36,185 nt of DNA from an uncultured Lachnospiraceae bacterium. Its GTDB lineage: Bacteria; Bacillota; Clostridia; Lachnospirales; Lachnospiraceae. Of this stretch, positions 9,014 to 18,951 are shown piece after piece. Within the stretch, counting starts at the first letter, position 1. Each line of letters opens with the position of its first letter. Under the pieces are notes generated by a model. It did not search any database and was not told the DNA's origin. It saw nothing but the letters and a program-made list of their open reading frames with translations. The stretch spans positions 1 through 36,185 of the forward strand of contig CAMOZG010000003.1 of assembly GCA_946630825.1 (NCBI GenBank). Direction: 5' to 3'. The position numbers and the translations under genes were made by a program.

Positions 9014-10528
9014 ATGCTTTCAAGAATAGATCTTAAGGAAAAGCTTTCAAAGGAAGAGTACAAGGAGAAAATAGCACCGCTCAGGGAAAAGCTTCGCACA
9101 CTGGACGGTCCCATTAAGGCGGCTAACCTTCCGGTGATCATTCTCTTTGAAGGCTGGGAGGGAGCCGGTAAGGGAGGGATCATTTCCCGTCTTATCAAAA
9201 ACTTCGATCCCAGATGGTTTACCATGGTAAATACACTTCCGCCTACCATGGAGGAGCTGAGGGAACCGGTGATGTGGCGTCACTGGCTTACCATACCCGA
9301 AGCGGGACTTATGACGGTGATGGACAGATCCTGGTATCAGGAGGTCTCGACCCTGCGTATAAAAAACCATGTGGATGATACCACCAATTCCCGCCACATG
9401 AACGAGATCAAAAATTTCGAGAGAGGCCTTTATGATAATGGCTATGTGATCATAAAGATCTTTTTGCATATTTCTAAAAAAGAACAGAAAAAGCGGATGG
9501 AAGCCTTAAAAGCCGATTCCAACACAAAGTGGCGCGTCACCGGTGAGGATGAAGAGGAAAACCGCAAATACGACACATATTATGAAGCATTTGACGAGAT
9601 GCTCACATACACTGATACTGCAGAGGCACCCTGGCATGTGGTTTCATCCATGAACGAGAGAGCCTGCACATATCAGGTATTTAAGATAGTAAGCGAGTCC
9701 ATTGAAAAGGCTCTTTCGGAAAAGGAAAAACGGGATGCCGCACTAAAGGACGGGTATTCTGTTATCAATCCAGGCTGGTATAATTTTAAGCCCATGCCCA
9801 AGCTTCGTGACATAAAGCTTGATAAGACCCTTAGTGAAGAGGAATATGAAAAGAAGCTTAAGAAACTTCAAAAGAAACTTTCAAAGCTTCATAACCGGAT
9901 CTATAAAGAACGTATCCCTGTGATCATAGCCTATGAGGGCTGGGATGCAGCCGGTAAGGGAGGCAATATAAAGCGGGTATCCGAGGCTCTGGATCCCAGA
10001 GGCTATGAGGTGCTTCCCATAGCATCCCCGGACAAGGGGGAAAAAGCCAGACATTTCCTTTGGAGATTTTGGAAACGTCTGCCCCATGACGGACATTTTG
10101 CCATATTTGACAGAACCTGGTACGGCAGGGTCATGGTGGAGAGAATAGAGGGCTTCTGCTCCAAGGCTGACTGGCAGAGAGCCTATTCCGAGATCAACGA
10201 CTTTGAACGTCAGTTGTATGACTGGGGAGCTATAGTGCTGAAGTTCTGGATCCATATCGACAGCGAGGAACAGCTCAGGAGGTTTAACGATCGGGCGGCA
10301 AATCCCGCCAAGGCATGGAAGCTGACGGATGAGGATTGGCGCAACAGGGAAAAATGGCAGCAGTATGAGGAAGCAGTGGATGACATGATCCAATACACCT
10401 CCACCGACTTTGCTCCCTGGAATATCATTCTGGGTAACGACAAAAAGTACGCCAGGATACAGACGCTTGAAATAATCTGTGATGCCATAGAAGCAAGACT
10501 TAGTTCGACTAAAAAGAGAAAGCGGTAG
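9014..10528 (+). CDS. pap: Two-domain PPK2-family polyphosphate kinase / polyphosphate:AMP phosphotransferase-like protein
   Basis: Two PPK2 repeats, each with a Walker A-like motif: FEGWEGAGKGGIISRL and YEGWDAAGKGGNIKRV; FDRTWYGRVMVERIEGF. RBS GGGGGGA before ATG 9014. Confidence 0.9.
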   Translation: MLSRIDLKEKLSKEEYKEKIAPLREKLRTLDGPIKAANLPVIILFEGWEGAGKGGIISRLIKNFDPRWFTMVNTLPPTMEELREPVMWRHWLTIPEAGLMTVMDRSWYQEVSTLRIKNHVDDTTNSRHMNEIKNFERGLYDNGYVIIKIFLHISKKEQKKRMEALKADSNTKWRVTGEDEEENRKYDTYYEAFDEMLTYTDTAEAPWHVVSSMNERACTYQVFKIVSESIEKALSEKEKRDAALKDGYSVINPGWYNFKPMPKLRDIKLDKTLSEEEYEKKLKKLQKKLSKLHNRIYKERIPVIIAYEGWDAAGKGGNIKRVSEALDPRGYEVLPIASPDKGEKARHFLWRFWKRLPHDGHFAIFDRTWYGRVMVERIEGFCSKADWQRAYSEINDFERQLYDWGAIVLKFWIHIDSEEQLRRFNDRAANPAKAWKLTDEDWRNREKWQQYEEAVDDMIQYTSTDFAPWNIILGNDKKYARIQTLEIICDAIEARLSSTKKRKR

Positions 10529-10545
10529 ATAAGGAGGGTTTTATA

Positions 10546-13002
10546 ATGATAATGCATCCATATGAGAGGGAGCATCTGGCAAGGCTCAGAGAGGGGCTGG
10601 CAGGATGCACGGTCCTTTTAAAAAGCAATGGGGACTTTCCCCTTGATGAAGCCGGTGATCTGGCGCTTTTTGGAAGTGGTGCCAGACGCACCGTAAAGGG
10701 CGGTACCGGTTCGGGGGAGGTCAATTCCCGTTTCTTTGTAAATGTCTATGACGGGCTTAAGGAGGCAGGTTTTAATATCACCACAGATGAGTGGCTGGAT
10801 GCCTATGATGAGGAATACAAAAAGGCACGTGAAAAGTATGTGTCGGAAATAAAGGAGAGAGCCCGCAAGAACCATACCCTTGCAGTTATGGAGGCTCTGT
10901 CGGTGATCATGCCGGAGCCGGAATACTATATTCCCATAGAGGGTGATGGAGATGTGGCTATATACGTGCTCTCTCGTATATCAGGTGAAGGAAGCGACAG
11001 AAAACCGGTGGGAGGAGATATACTTTTAAGCGGACCTGAGATCAGGGATATCCTCACCATCCAGAAAAAGTATGACAAATTCATGCTGGTCATAAATGCA
11101 GGAGGACCGGTGGATCTTTCTCCCATAGCGGATGTGGTTGACAATATACTGGTGCTGTCCCAGCTTGGAGTGGAGACCGGCGCCGTGCTTGCGGATATAA
11201 TTTTGGGCAAGGCAAATCCTTCGGGAAAGCTTGCCACCACCTGGGCGGCATTTTCGGATTATCCCCATATAGGTGATTTTGGAGAAAGGGATGACACCCA
11301 CTACAAAGAGGGAGTATATGTGGGGTACCGCTATTTTGACTCTGTGGACAAAGCACCCTTGTTCCCCTTTGGCTATGGACTTTCCTACACCTCATTTAAG
11401 CTGTCGGATGCAGAGACCAAGGCTAAGGGCGAGAAGATAAGCGTAAGCCTTGAGGTTAAAAACACAGGCAGCCTTCCGGGGCGGGAGGTGGTGCAGCTTT
11501 ATGTGTCAAAGCCGGACAAGACCATAGACACTCCCTATCAGGAGCTGGTGGCATTTGCCAAGACCGGAGAGCTTTCTGCCGGGAAGAGTCAGAAGGTGAC
11601 CTGCAGCTTTAATATGTCAGACATCACGGTATATGACCAAAAGAGCGGAGCCTACATCTTAGAGGATGGAGATTACTATCTGAGGGTGGGCACATCCTCT
11701 GTGGATACACAGTTGTGTGGTGTGATCAGACTTTCTGAGACTGTTACGGTTAAAAAAGTGGACAACTATGCAGGCATAGACAACCCGGATTATACCGACT
11801 GGCAGCCGGAGACAAAAAGATCCAAGCACAGGGGCAGACTGCCTGCAAAGGCACAGGTGATAGAGCTTAAAGCCAAAGCCATCCCCCAGACGGTGGTAAA
11901 CTACGACAAGGATTATGAGATAGATGAACGCATAGAAAAATATGGTGATGATGAGCTGTCATTTATGATGCTGGGAGCCTATGATACCGGAAGCATAGGT
12001 AACCTGATGGGCGGTGATATCTACAGTGTGGCAGGAGCTGTGGGAGAGACTGCTGAGGCTTTTAATATCTTAGGTATCAAGCGCCTGGTAATGGCAGACG
12101 GCCCTGCGGGACTCAGACTTGCCAGGGAGTATTTTAAGGATGACAAAGGGGGAGTGCATCCATTGGGTGACACCATGCCTGAGACCATGCAGGAACTATT
12201 ACCTGCACCTGCCAAAGGCGTCATGAAGGTGATGGAGAAAAAACCCAGATCCAAAAGCGATATACACCATCAGTATTGTACCGCCATACCCATTGCCACA
12301 GCTATAGCCCAAAGCTTTGATGTGGACTTTGCAGAGGCGTGCGGAGATATAGTCGGTGAGGAGATGCAGCTTTTCGGAGTGAATCTCTGGCTGGCACCCG
12401 GCATGAATATACACCGGGATATCAGATGCGGCAGAAACTTTGAATATTTTTCAGAGGATCCCTTTGTATCGGGAGCCTTTGCAGCAGCTATTACAAAGGC
12501 AGTTCAGGCTCATGAGGGCTGCGGTGTGACAATAAAGCATTTTGCCTGCAATAACCAGGAGACCAACAGGTCCAACAACAACAGTGTGGTTAGTGAAAGA
12601 GCCTTAAGAGAGATCTATTTAAGAGGCTTTGAATACTGCATCAAATATGCCGATCCTGCGGCTATTATGACCAGCTATAATCTTATAAACGGAGCTCACA
12701 GTGCATCCAAGAGCGACCTGCTCAGATACGTCCTTCGCTGCGATCTGGATTATGACGGAGTGGTGATGACGGACTGGTGGGTAGATGTGCTTGGCAATGC
12801 GGATCGGGATTCCAAACATGACAGGATGCCTGCTTCAGAAGTGACGGCAGTAGGGGGCGATCTGTTTATGCCCGGAAGCCGTAAGGATCATAGAGACATT
12901 TTAGATGCCTTAAGAGAGGGCAGGCTTTCACGGAAGCAGATGGAGATAAATGCCAGCAGGGTTGCCAGGCTTGCAGACAAGCTTTCGGCGACAAAAGAAT
13001 AA
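10546..13002 (+). CDS. Glycoside hydrolase family 3 (beta-glucosidase-like), inverted domain order
   Basis: GH3 C-type domain first (FGSGARRTVKGGTGSGEV...FPFGYGLSYTSF, Fn3-like), then the N-type catalytic domain (ADGPAGLRL...RNFEYFSEDP...VTIKHFACNNQET...GVVMTDWW). Confidence 0.92.
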   Translation: MIMHPYEREHLARLREGLAGCTVLLKSNGDFPLDEAGDLALFGSGARRTVKGGTGSGEVNSRFFVNVYDGLKEAGFNITTDEWLDAYDEEYKKAREKYVSEIKERARKNHTLAVMEALSVIMPEPEYYIPIEGDGDVAIYVLSRISGEGSDRKPVGGDILLSGPEIRDILTIQKKYDKFMLVINAGGPVDLSPIADVVDNILVLSQLGVETGAVLADIILGKANPSGKLATTWAAFSDYPHIGDFGERDDTHYKEGVYVGYRYFDSVDKAPLFPFGYGLSYTSFKLSDAETKAKGEKISVSLEVKNTGSLPGREVVQLYVSKPDKTIDTPYQELVAFAKTGELSAGKSQKVTCSFNMSDITVYDQKSGAYILEDGDYYLRVGTSSVDTQLCGVIRLSETVTVKKVDNYAGIDNPDYTDWQPETKRSKHRGRLPAKAQVIELKAKAIPQTVVNYDKDYEIDERIEKYGDDELSFMMLGAYDTGSIGNLMGGDIYSVAGAVGETAEAFNILGIKRLVMADGPAGLRLAREYFKDDKGGVHPLGDTMPETMQELLPAPAKGVMKVMEKKPRSKSDIHHQYCTAIPIATAIAQSFDVDFAEACGDIVGEEMQLFGVNLWLAPGMNIHRDIRCGRNFEYFSEDPFVSGAFAAAITKAVQAHEGCGVTIKHFACNNQETNRSNNNSVVSERALREIYLRGFEYCIKYADPAAIMTSYNLINGAHSASKSDLLRYVLRCDLDYDGVVMTDWWVDVLGNADRDSKHDRMPASEVTAVGGDLFMPGSRKDHRDILDALREGRLSRKQMEINASRVARLADKLSATKE

Positions 13003-13016
13003 TAGAGGAGTGAAAA

Positions 13017-13895
13017 ATGAAAGGAATCATACTGGCAGGGGGCAGCGGCACCAGATTATATCCCCTGACCAAAGCCATATCAAAGCAGATCATGCCGGTG
13101 TATGACAAGCCCATGATCTATTATCCCCTTTCCACGCTTATGCTTTCGGGGATCAGGGAAATACTTATTATATCCACCCCCAGGGATCTGCCTGTATTCC
13201 GGGAGCTTTTATCCGACGGAAGCCAGTTGGGAATGGAGATAAGCTATGCCGTGCAGGAAGCGCCCAATGGACTGGCGGAGGCATTTTTGATCGGGGAGAG
13301 CTTCATAGGCTCTGATCCGGTGGCGCTGGTCTTGGGTGACAATATCTTTTACGGACAGAGCTTTTCAAAGGTATTAAGAGAGTCATTTGACAGGAGCACC
13401 AATGAAAAGGGTGCCACCATATTCGGGTATTATGTGAGAAATCCCAGGGAATATGGTGTGGTTGAATTTGACGAGACCGGCAAAGCCATATCCATAGAGG
13501 AAAAACCCCAAAAGCCGAAATCAAATTATGCGGTTCCGGGCTTGTATTTTTATGACAATGACGTTATCTCCATAGCAAAGGAGATAAAGCCCTCCGCCAG
13601 AGGTGAGCTTGAGATCACCTCAGTAAATGAGGCATATTTGAAAAGAGGGGATCTCCATGTGGAGACACTTGGCAGGGGCTTTGCCTGGCTTGATACCGGA
13701 AGCCACGATATGCTTCTGGCAGCAGCGGATTTTGTCTCCACCTTCCAAAAGAGGCAGGGGCTTTATATATCCTGCATAGAAGAGATCGCTTACAAGCGTG
13801 GCTTTATCGACAAAGAGCAGCTTCTTAAATTGGCAGAGCCATTGATGAAGACAGAATATGGCAGATACCTGGTGGAGGTTGCAGAGGGACTTTAA
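13017..13895 (+). CDS. rmlA: Glucose-1-phosphate thymidylyltransferase
   Basis: [54 protein letters not shown]. Confidence 0.96.
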   Translation: MKGIILAGGSGTRLYPLTKAISKQIMPVYDKPMIYYPLSTLMLSGIREILIISTPRDLPVFRELLSDGSQLGMEISYAVQEAPNGLAEAFLIGESFIGSDPVALVLGDNIFYGQSFSKVLRESFDRSTNEKGATIFGYYVRNPREYGVVEFDETGKAISIEEKPQKPKSNYAVPGLYFYDNDVISIAKEIKPSARGELEITSVNEAYLKRGDLHVETLGRGFAWLDTGSHDMLLAAADFVSTFQKRQGLYISCIEEIAYKRGFIDKEQLLKLAEPLMKTEYGRYLVEVAEGL

Positions 13896-15082
13896 TGGAA
13901 AATTCGGTAAATACAATTATAGAGTCCCACCCCATCAGAGCCCTTAAGGAAAAGTGGGGGTGTATATATGAGTGCGCCAATTCAGGAGCTTTGGATGTGC
14001 CGGTGTGGGCAAAGAGCGCCGCAGAAGCCGGGTTTTTGACAGACAAAAGATCCTTTGCCGAGGCTATCAGTCATGTCAGATCCATGGGCTTTGATGATTT
14101 CGTGTGCTTCGGCGCCAGACCGGATGTTTTTTTGCCTTCTGAGATCGTGAGGATAGATGACTTTGCGGTGCTGGAGGCAGAGGAATTTACCCACCCATCC
14201 ATAGGTGGATTTTTGTTTTTTAAAAAGTCAAAGCTTTTGGAAAATGTCACCTATGTCAAATACAATGAGCAGCGTGCCCCGGAGTACCGGCTTAAAACAG
14301 AGATCATCCGGGATGGTGATAAAAAGAAGGTGAAAAAGACAGCCACCCATCCTGATGCGGTGCCACATCTCCACAAGATCTTGGAAAACGGAGAGCTTTT
14401 GCGGGATCTGTACAGGGAGATATGGATGGTGCCTGTGGAGCGGGATGATGATACTGTTTACTTTATGTTTGTAGAGGGTGAGGGTCTTTTGTCGTCGGTG
14501 GATTTTGTTTCAGACTCTCCTAAGACAATAGTTAAAAAGATCAAAAAGGCAATGACTCCCATATTCAATTTCAACAGACAGTATGTCACGGTCTTTAAGG
14601 AGACCGAAGGGTTTCGCAGGCTTTTTGGCAGCCATCCTATTTTGGAGTACGACAGACCGGCGGTCACAAAATGTAATCTGGACTGCAATTTTGATAACTT
14701 TGGGAAAAAGGACGGGTATATCTACTGCTTTGACTATGAATGGGCGGTGGACTTTCCTGTACCCATTGACTATCTTAAGGTTCGGACACTCAGGTTTTTA
14801 TACGAGTCAGTGGAGTCCGAGCTGTCTAAAAAATTCGGCAGGGTGGAAAATTTTATTTTTGCCTTTGGCTTTTTGCCGGAGGAATACATAGTGTACACCC
14901 GCATGGAGGAATCCTTCCAGCAGCATGTACACGGGACGGATTACAGATACAGGTATACCACCACATTCAGCAATGAGCCTGTGGTGCACACACCGCCCCT
15001 TACTTATTCCACTCCCAGATGGAAATGGGTTTTAAAAAAGATCTACAGAAGGATATTCCCTGTAGTTTTACCTTTGGAGTAA
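13895..15082 (+). CDS. Uncharacterised glycan-cluster protein with possible divergent protein-kinase/APH-like fold
   Basis: NLDCNFDNFGKKDGYIYCFDYEW resembles the catalytic loop (D-x4-N) and metal-binding Asp of kinase-like folds; upstream RLKTEIIRDGDKKKVKKTA resembles a beta2-beta3 Lys region. ATG overlaps the rmlA stop. Confidence 0.5.
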   Translation: MENSVNTIIESHPIRALKEKWGCIYECANSGALDVPVWAKSAAEAGFLTDKRSFAEAISHVRSMGFDDFVCFGARPDVFLPSEIVRIDDFAVLEAEEFTHPSIGGFLFFKKSKLLENVTYVKYNEQRAPEYRLKTEIIRDGDKKKVKKTATHPDAVPHLHKILENGELLRDLYREIWMVPVERDDDTVYFMFVEGEGLLSSVDFVSDSPKTIVKKIKKAMTPIFNFNRQYVTVFKETEGFRRLFGSHPILEYDRPAVTKCNLDCNFDNFGKKDGYIYCFDYEWAVDFPVPIDYLKVRTLRFLYESVESELSKKFGRVENFIFAFGFLPEEYIVYTRMEESFQQHVHGTDYRYRYTTTFSNEPVVHTPPLTYSTPRWKWVLKKIYRRIFPVVLPLE

Positions 15083-15086
15083 TACA

Positions 15087-17297
15087 ATGTCAACTGAGTT
15101 AAAGGTTAATACGGAGGTGTACACGGTATCACAAAGTGGCCTGCTTATGGTGGGCTGGGCATTTTCGGGATCCGAAGTGGACATAACTGTATATGACGGA
15201 AAAAACAATAAGATAGATGCCATTACAGACAGGCATAAAAGGGCTGATGTCACGGAGCTTTATAACCTGCCAAAGGATTATATGGCAGGGTTTCGGGTGG
15301 AGCTTGTCTGCGAGGATCTAAAGGGGCTCCTGCCTGTGAAAGTCGTATTTTCTGATGCATCAGGAGCACAGGAGGTATCTGTTTTTGACAAGACCGCTTA
15401 CAATGCGGAGGTGCTGGGAGGAGGACACGGGCTCAAAGCCTTTTTCTACAGAGGCGTAAGATATCTGAAAAAAAACGGCTTTAAAAAGACAGTAAAAAAG
15501 ACCGTGGGAAAGCTATCCGGTGAGGGTGCCAGGGATATGTCCTATGACAGATGGCGGATCGAGCGGCTGCCGGGGAAGGATGAGCTTGAAGCTCAAAGGA
15601 GGGCTCATTTTGAATATGAGCCTGTAATAAGTCTGGTGGTTCCCCTTTACCGTACCCCCGAAAGGTATTTAAAGGAGCTGGTGGAATGTGTCAGATCCCA
15701 GACTTACTCCAAATGGGAGCTTATACTGGCAGACGGCAGCAGATCCGATCATGATGAGAGCTCACCCATGAGGGATATACTTAATTCCATAGCGGGATCT
15801 GATAGCAGGATCCATGTTACGGAGCTGTCCCATAATATGGGGATCTCAGGCAATACCAATGCGGGGATAGAGCTGGCTACAGGGGAATACATAGCCTTTA
15901 TGGATCATGATGACACCATAGAGCCTGACGCATTTTATGAGTGTGTAAAGGCAATAAATGAGCAGGGCAGCCCGGAGCTTATCTATTCGGATCAGGACAA
16001 GGTTGACGAGAATTCCAAAAAATACTTTGAGCCTTTTTTCAAAGGAGATTTCAGCATAAATATGCTATGCTCCATGAATTATATGTGCCATCTTCTTTTG
16101 GTATCACGGTCACTTTTGGACAGGCTGTGTGCTAAGGAAAGGGCTGTGGATACAGACGGGCACAGGGAGTTTTTGCGAAGGGAATTTGACGGAGCCCAGG
16201 ATTATGATTTCATATTAAGATGCGTTGAGGAAGCCCGGGGGATATATCATATTCCAAAGGTTTTATATCACTGGCGCACCATACTTGGTTCCACTGCTGA
16301 CAACCCGGTTGCCAAAAAATATGCCTTTGCCGCCGGAAGAAGGGCGGTGTCAGAGCACTACCGGCGTATCGGGGTGGATGCCACGGTTTCTGATACAGAG
16401 GTCTTCGGAGTATACCGGTCGAATATAGCTCTTAGGGAGAGACCCCTTATATCCATACTGATCCCCACCTGTGATCACAGGGAGGATCTGAAGCTTTGTG
16501 TAGAGTCCCTTATGGACAGGCTTACCTACAGAAATTTTGAAATAATTATCATTGAAAATAACAGCAAGGATCAAGCTACATTCGATTACTATGAAAAGCT
16601 TTCGGCAAAATACAGCCACTCCCACACCCCGGGAGTAAAGGTGGTCTACTACGAGGGGGGCTTTAACTTTTCGGCTATTAACAATTTCGGAGCCAAAAGT
16701 GCAAAGGGAGAATATTTCCTTTTACTCAATAATGATACGGAGGTCATATCCCCGGATCTTTTGGAAGAGCTTTTGATGTATGGACAGGATCCTGAGGTGG
16801 GAGCCGTGGGAGCCAGGCTTTTTTACCCGGATGGTGATCTGCAGCATGCAGGTATAGTCATGGGAATAGGAGGTGTGGCAGGGCATATTCACCAGCGTGT
16901 TTCGGGAGAGGATACAGGCTATTTTAACAGGATAATCGCCCAGCAGGATATAAGCGGAGTGACAGCAGCGTGTATGCTGGTAAAGAGATCCGTGTATGAG
17001 AAGTTGGGCGGATTGAATGAGGACTTAGCGGTTGCTTTTAATGATGTGGACTTTTGCCTGAGGATAAGGGAGGCGGGGTACAGGATAGTTTACAATCCCT
17101 ATGCCACCATGACCCATTATGAGTCCAAGTCCAGAGGCTATGAGGATGATCCTGAAAAGATATCGCGCTTTGCAAGCGAGATCACCTATATGAAAAACAG
17201 ATGGAAGGATGTGCTGACCGGCGATCCTTACTATAACGTAAATCTGACACTAAAGGATGTATATCACGGATTGAAGCAGAAAGAGGTGGCATTATGA
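15087..17297 (+). CDS. Bifunctional (tandem GT2-GT2) glycosyltransferase with N-terminal beta-rich domain
   Basis: First GT2: ISLVVPLYRTPERYLKELVECVRSQTYSKWELILADGS...FMDHDDTI; second: ISILIPTCDHREDLKLCVESL...LLNNDTEV...FNDVDFCLRIREAGYRIVYNPYATMTHYES. Confidence 0.9.
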   Translation: MSTELKVNTEVYTVSQSGLLMVGWAFSGSEVDITVYDGKNNKIDAITDRHKRADVTELYNLPKDYMAGFRVELVCEDLKGLLPVKVVFSDASGAQEVSVFDKTAYNAEVLGGGHGLKAFFYRGVRYLKKNGFKKTVKKTVGKLSGEGARDMSYDRWRIERLPGKDELEAQRRAHFEYEPVISLVVPLYRTPERYLKELVECVRSQTYSKWELILADGSRSDHDESSPMRDILNSIAGSDSRIHVTELSHNMGISGNTNAGIELATGEYIAFMDHDDTIEPDAFYECVKAINEQGSPELIYSDQDKVDENSKKYFEPFFKGDFSINMLCSMNYMCHLLLVSRSLLDRLCAKERAVDTDGHREFLRREFDGAQDYDFILRCVEEARGIYHIPKVLYHWRTILGSTADNPVAKKYAFAAGRRAVSEHYRRIGVDATVSDTEVFGVYRSNIALRERPLISILIPTCDHREDLKLCVESLMDRLTYRNFEIIIIENNSKDQATFDYYEKLSAKYSHSHTPGVKVVYYEGGFNFSAINNFGAKSAKGEYFLLLNNDTEVISPDLLEELLMYGQDPEVGAVGARLFYPDGDLQHAGIVMGIGGVAGHIHQRVSGEDTGYFNRIIAQQDISGVTAACMLVKRSVYEKLGGLNEDLAVAFNDVDFCLRIREAGYRIVYNPYATMTHYESKSRGYEDDPEKISRFASEITYMKNRWKDVLTGDPYYNVNLTLKDVYHGLKQKEVAL

Positions 17298-18943
17298 AAA
17301 AGAAGATATTGAGCATTCTTTTAATGGTTGCGGTGACTTTTGTTTTTATGACAGGATGTTCCAAAAAGGTGGAAGAGAGTGAGAAGCCGCAGGAGGTAGC
17401 CGAAGAAAGCGAGCCGGAGGAGGAGACTGCTGAGGTCCTGCCTGAAGAGGAAGAGGAGGAGACCTTGCAGGAAGAAAAAGCTCCTCAGGTTATGGTGGTA
17501 AGCACTTATGAAGAAGCCACCACGGATGACGGCTCAAAGAGTCTGGTGAGCTATAACACGGAATCCGTCATTTTATCAGAGGAGTGTGCTTCGGATTTCC
17601 CGGAGCTGGATGCGGCTCTTAAAGCCGAAATGGAAGCCCGGGAAGAGGAGGCAAAAAAGGGACTTAATGAGGATGCTTCATATGCAAAGGAAGCTTATGC
17701 GCAGACTTCTGATGGCTTTGAGTACGGACCCTGGGAGACCACAAGGGATATTTCCGTGACCCGTGCAGACAGTGAGGTTTTAAGTTTTACCTCCTTTTAC
17801 AGCGGTTACGCCGGAGGAGCCCATGGCATGTACAGCACCGGAGGATATAACTATGAAGTAAAAAGCGGCAAGGCAATTACTGTGGATATGGCTTTTTCCG
17901 ATAAGGAAAAGCTTGGGCAGATAGTATGGGATGGGCTGTGCGATCAGTATCCCGATCTGGTGGAGGATTTTAATTCATCTGATGCCAAAACCACGATCCA
18001 GCAATATACCAATGGAGAGTATGAATATCAGTACACCTTAGATCCATGCAGTGTATCCTTTTACTTTTCACCCTATACCTTTGCCTCATATGCGGCAGGT
18101 GCCCAGACAGTTACGTTTACTTATGACGAGCTGAAGGAAGTGATAAATGAGGCATATGTGCCGGATAAGTCAGAGCCTGTAATGTCAGGAGGGGATGTAT
18201 TTGATATCGACTCCGACGGGGATATAGAGGCAATAGCCACCTTCATTGAATATCCTGATGGGGATGAGGGCTACGGCAGGATCAAAGTCACCATAGACGA
18301 AACGGAGTATATGCTTACGACTGAGGTCCTGGGCTATGAAACCACAAATTATATAGCCAGAACAGAAGGTGGAAAGGTATTTTTACTGGTAAGCGCATCA
18401 GTGGAAAACGACTATTCGGTGACCACTATTTGTGATGTGTCGGACGGCAAGGTGACCGAGGTCGGCACCACCTGGCTTGATCACTGGGGCAGACCTTTAG
18501 ATGATAAGTACACCCGTTATGCCACCTATTGCTGGACTGATCCCACTGCTTTGCCCATGGCAGAGCGATTGAATCTGATGTCCACCTATGACGGGGAAAA
18601 GACCTACAGGCTCACTGATGAAGGAAAACTTATGTCAGAGGATGAATACTTCATGGTGCCAGTATCCTATATGCCCCTGCATACCAAACGGGAGTTTCAG
18701 GCTGACGTGATAGACGAAGAGGGCAATGTGATCGAGAAGGACTTTACGGTTCCCTCAGGAAGTGATATCATCATATATCGCACTGATGGTGTGACTGATG
18801 AGGACAGTGAAGCCATAATAGATGTGTGGCTGGATAAAGAGGGCGGCAAGCTGTTAAGACTCAGTTATTCCAATGACTATCCCCGGAAGGTAAACGGGAT
18901 AGATGAAAATGAACTTTACGAATCATTGTATTATGCCGGATAG
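17294..18943 (+). CDS. Lipoprotein with DUF3298/RsiV-like domain
   Basis: Signal peptide and lipobox MKKKILSILLMVAVTFVFMTGC, Glu-rich linker, then SVTRADSEVLSFTSFYSGYAGGAHGMYSTGGYNYEVKSGKAI...FYFSPYTFASYAAGAQTVTFTYDEL. Confidence 0.8.
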   Translation: MKKKILSILLMVAVTFVFMTGCSKKVEESEKPQEVAEESEPEEETAEVLPEEEEEETLQEEKAPQVMVVSTYEEATTDDGSKSLVSYNTESVILSEECASDFPELDAALKAEMEAREEEAKKGLNEDASYAKEAYAQTSDGFEYGPWETTRDISVTRADSEVLSFTSFYSGYAGGAHGMYSTGGYNYEVKSGKAITVDMAFSDKEKLGQIVWDGLCDQYPDLVEDFNSSDAKTTIQQYTNGEYEYQYTLDPCSVSFYFSPYTFASYAAGAQTVTFTYDELKEVINEAYVPDKSEPVMSGGDVFDIDSDGDIEAIATFIEYPDGDEGYGRIKVTIDETEYMLTTEVLGYETTNYIARTEGGKVFLLVSASVENDYSVTTICDVSDGKVTEVGTTWLDHWGRPLDDKYTRYATYCWTDPTALPMAERLNLMSTYDGEKTYRLTDEGKLMSEDEYFMVPVSYMPLHTKREFQADVIDEEGNVIEKDFTVPSGSDIIIYRTDGVTDEDSEAIIDVWLDKEGGKLLRLSYSNDYPRKVNGIDENELYESLYYAG

Positions 18944-18951
18944 GAGATGAA

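Noticed and set aside
9881-10393. Minus-strand 170-aa ORF antisense to the PPK2 gene
   Set aside because: Shadow ORF; the plus strand encodes clear PPK2 motifs.
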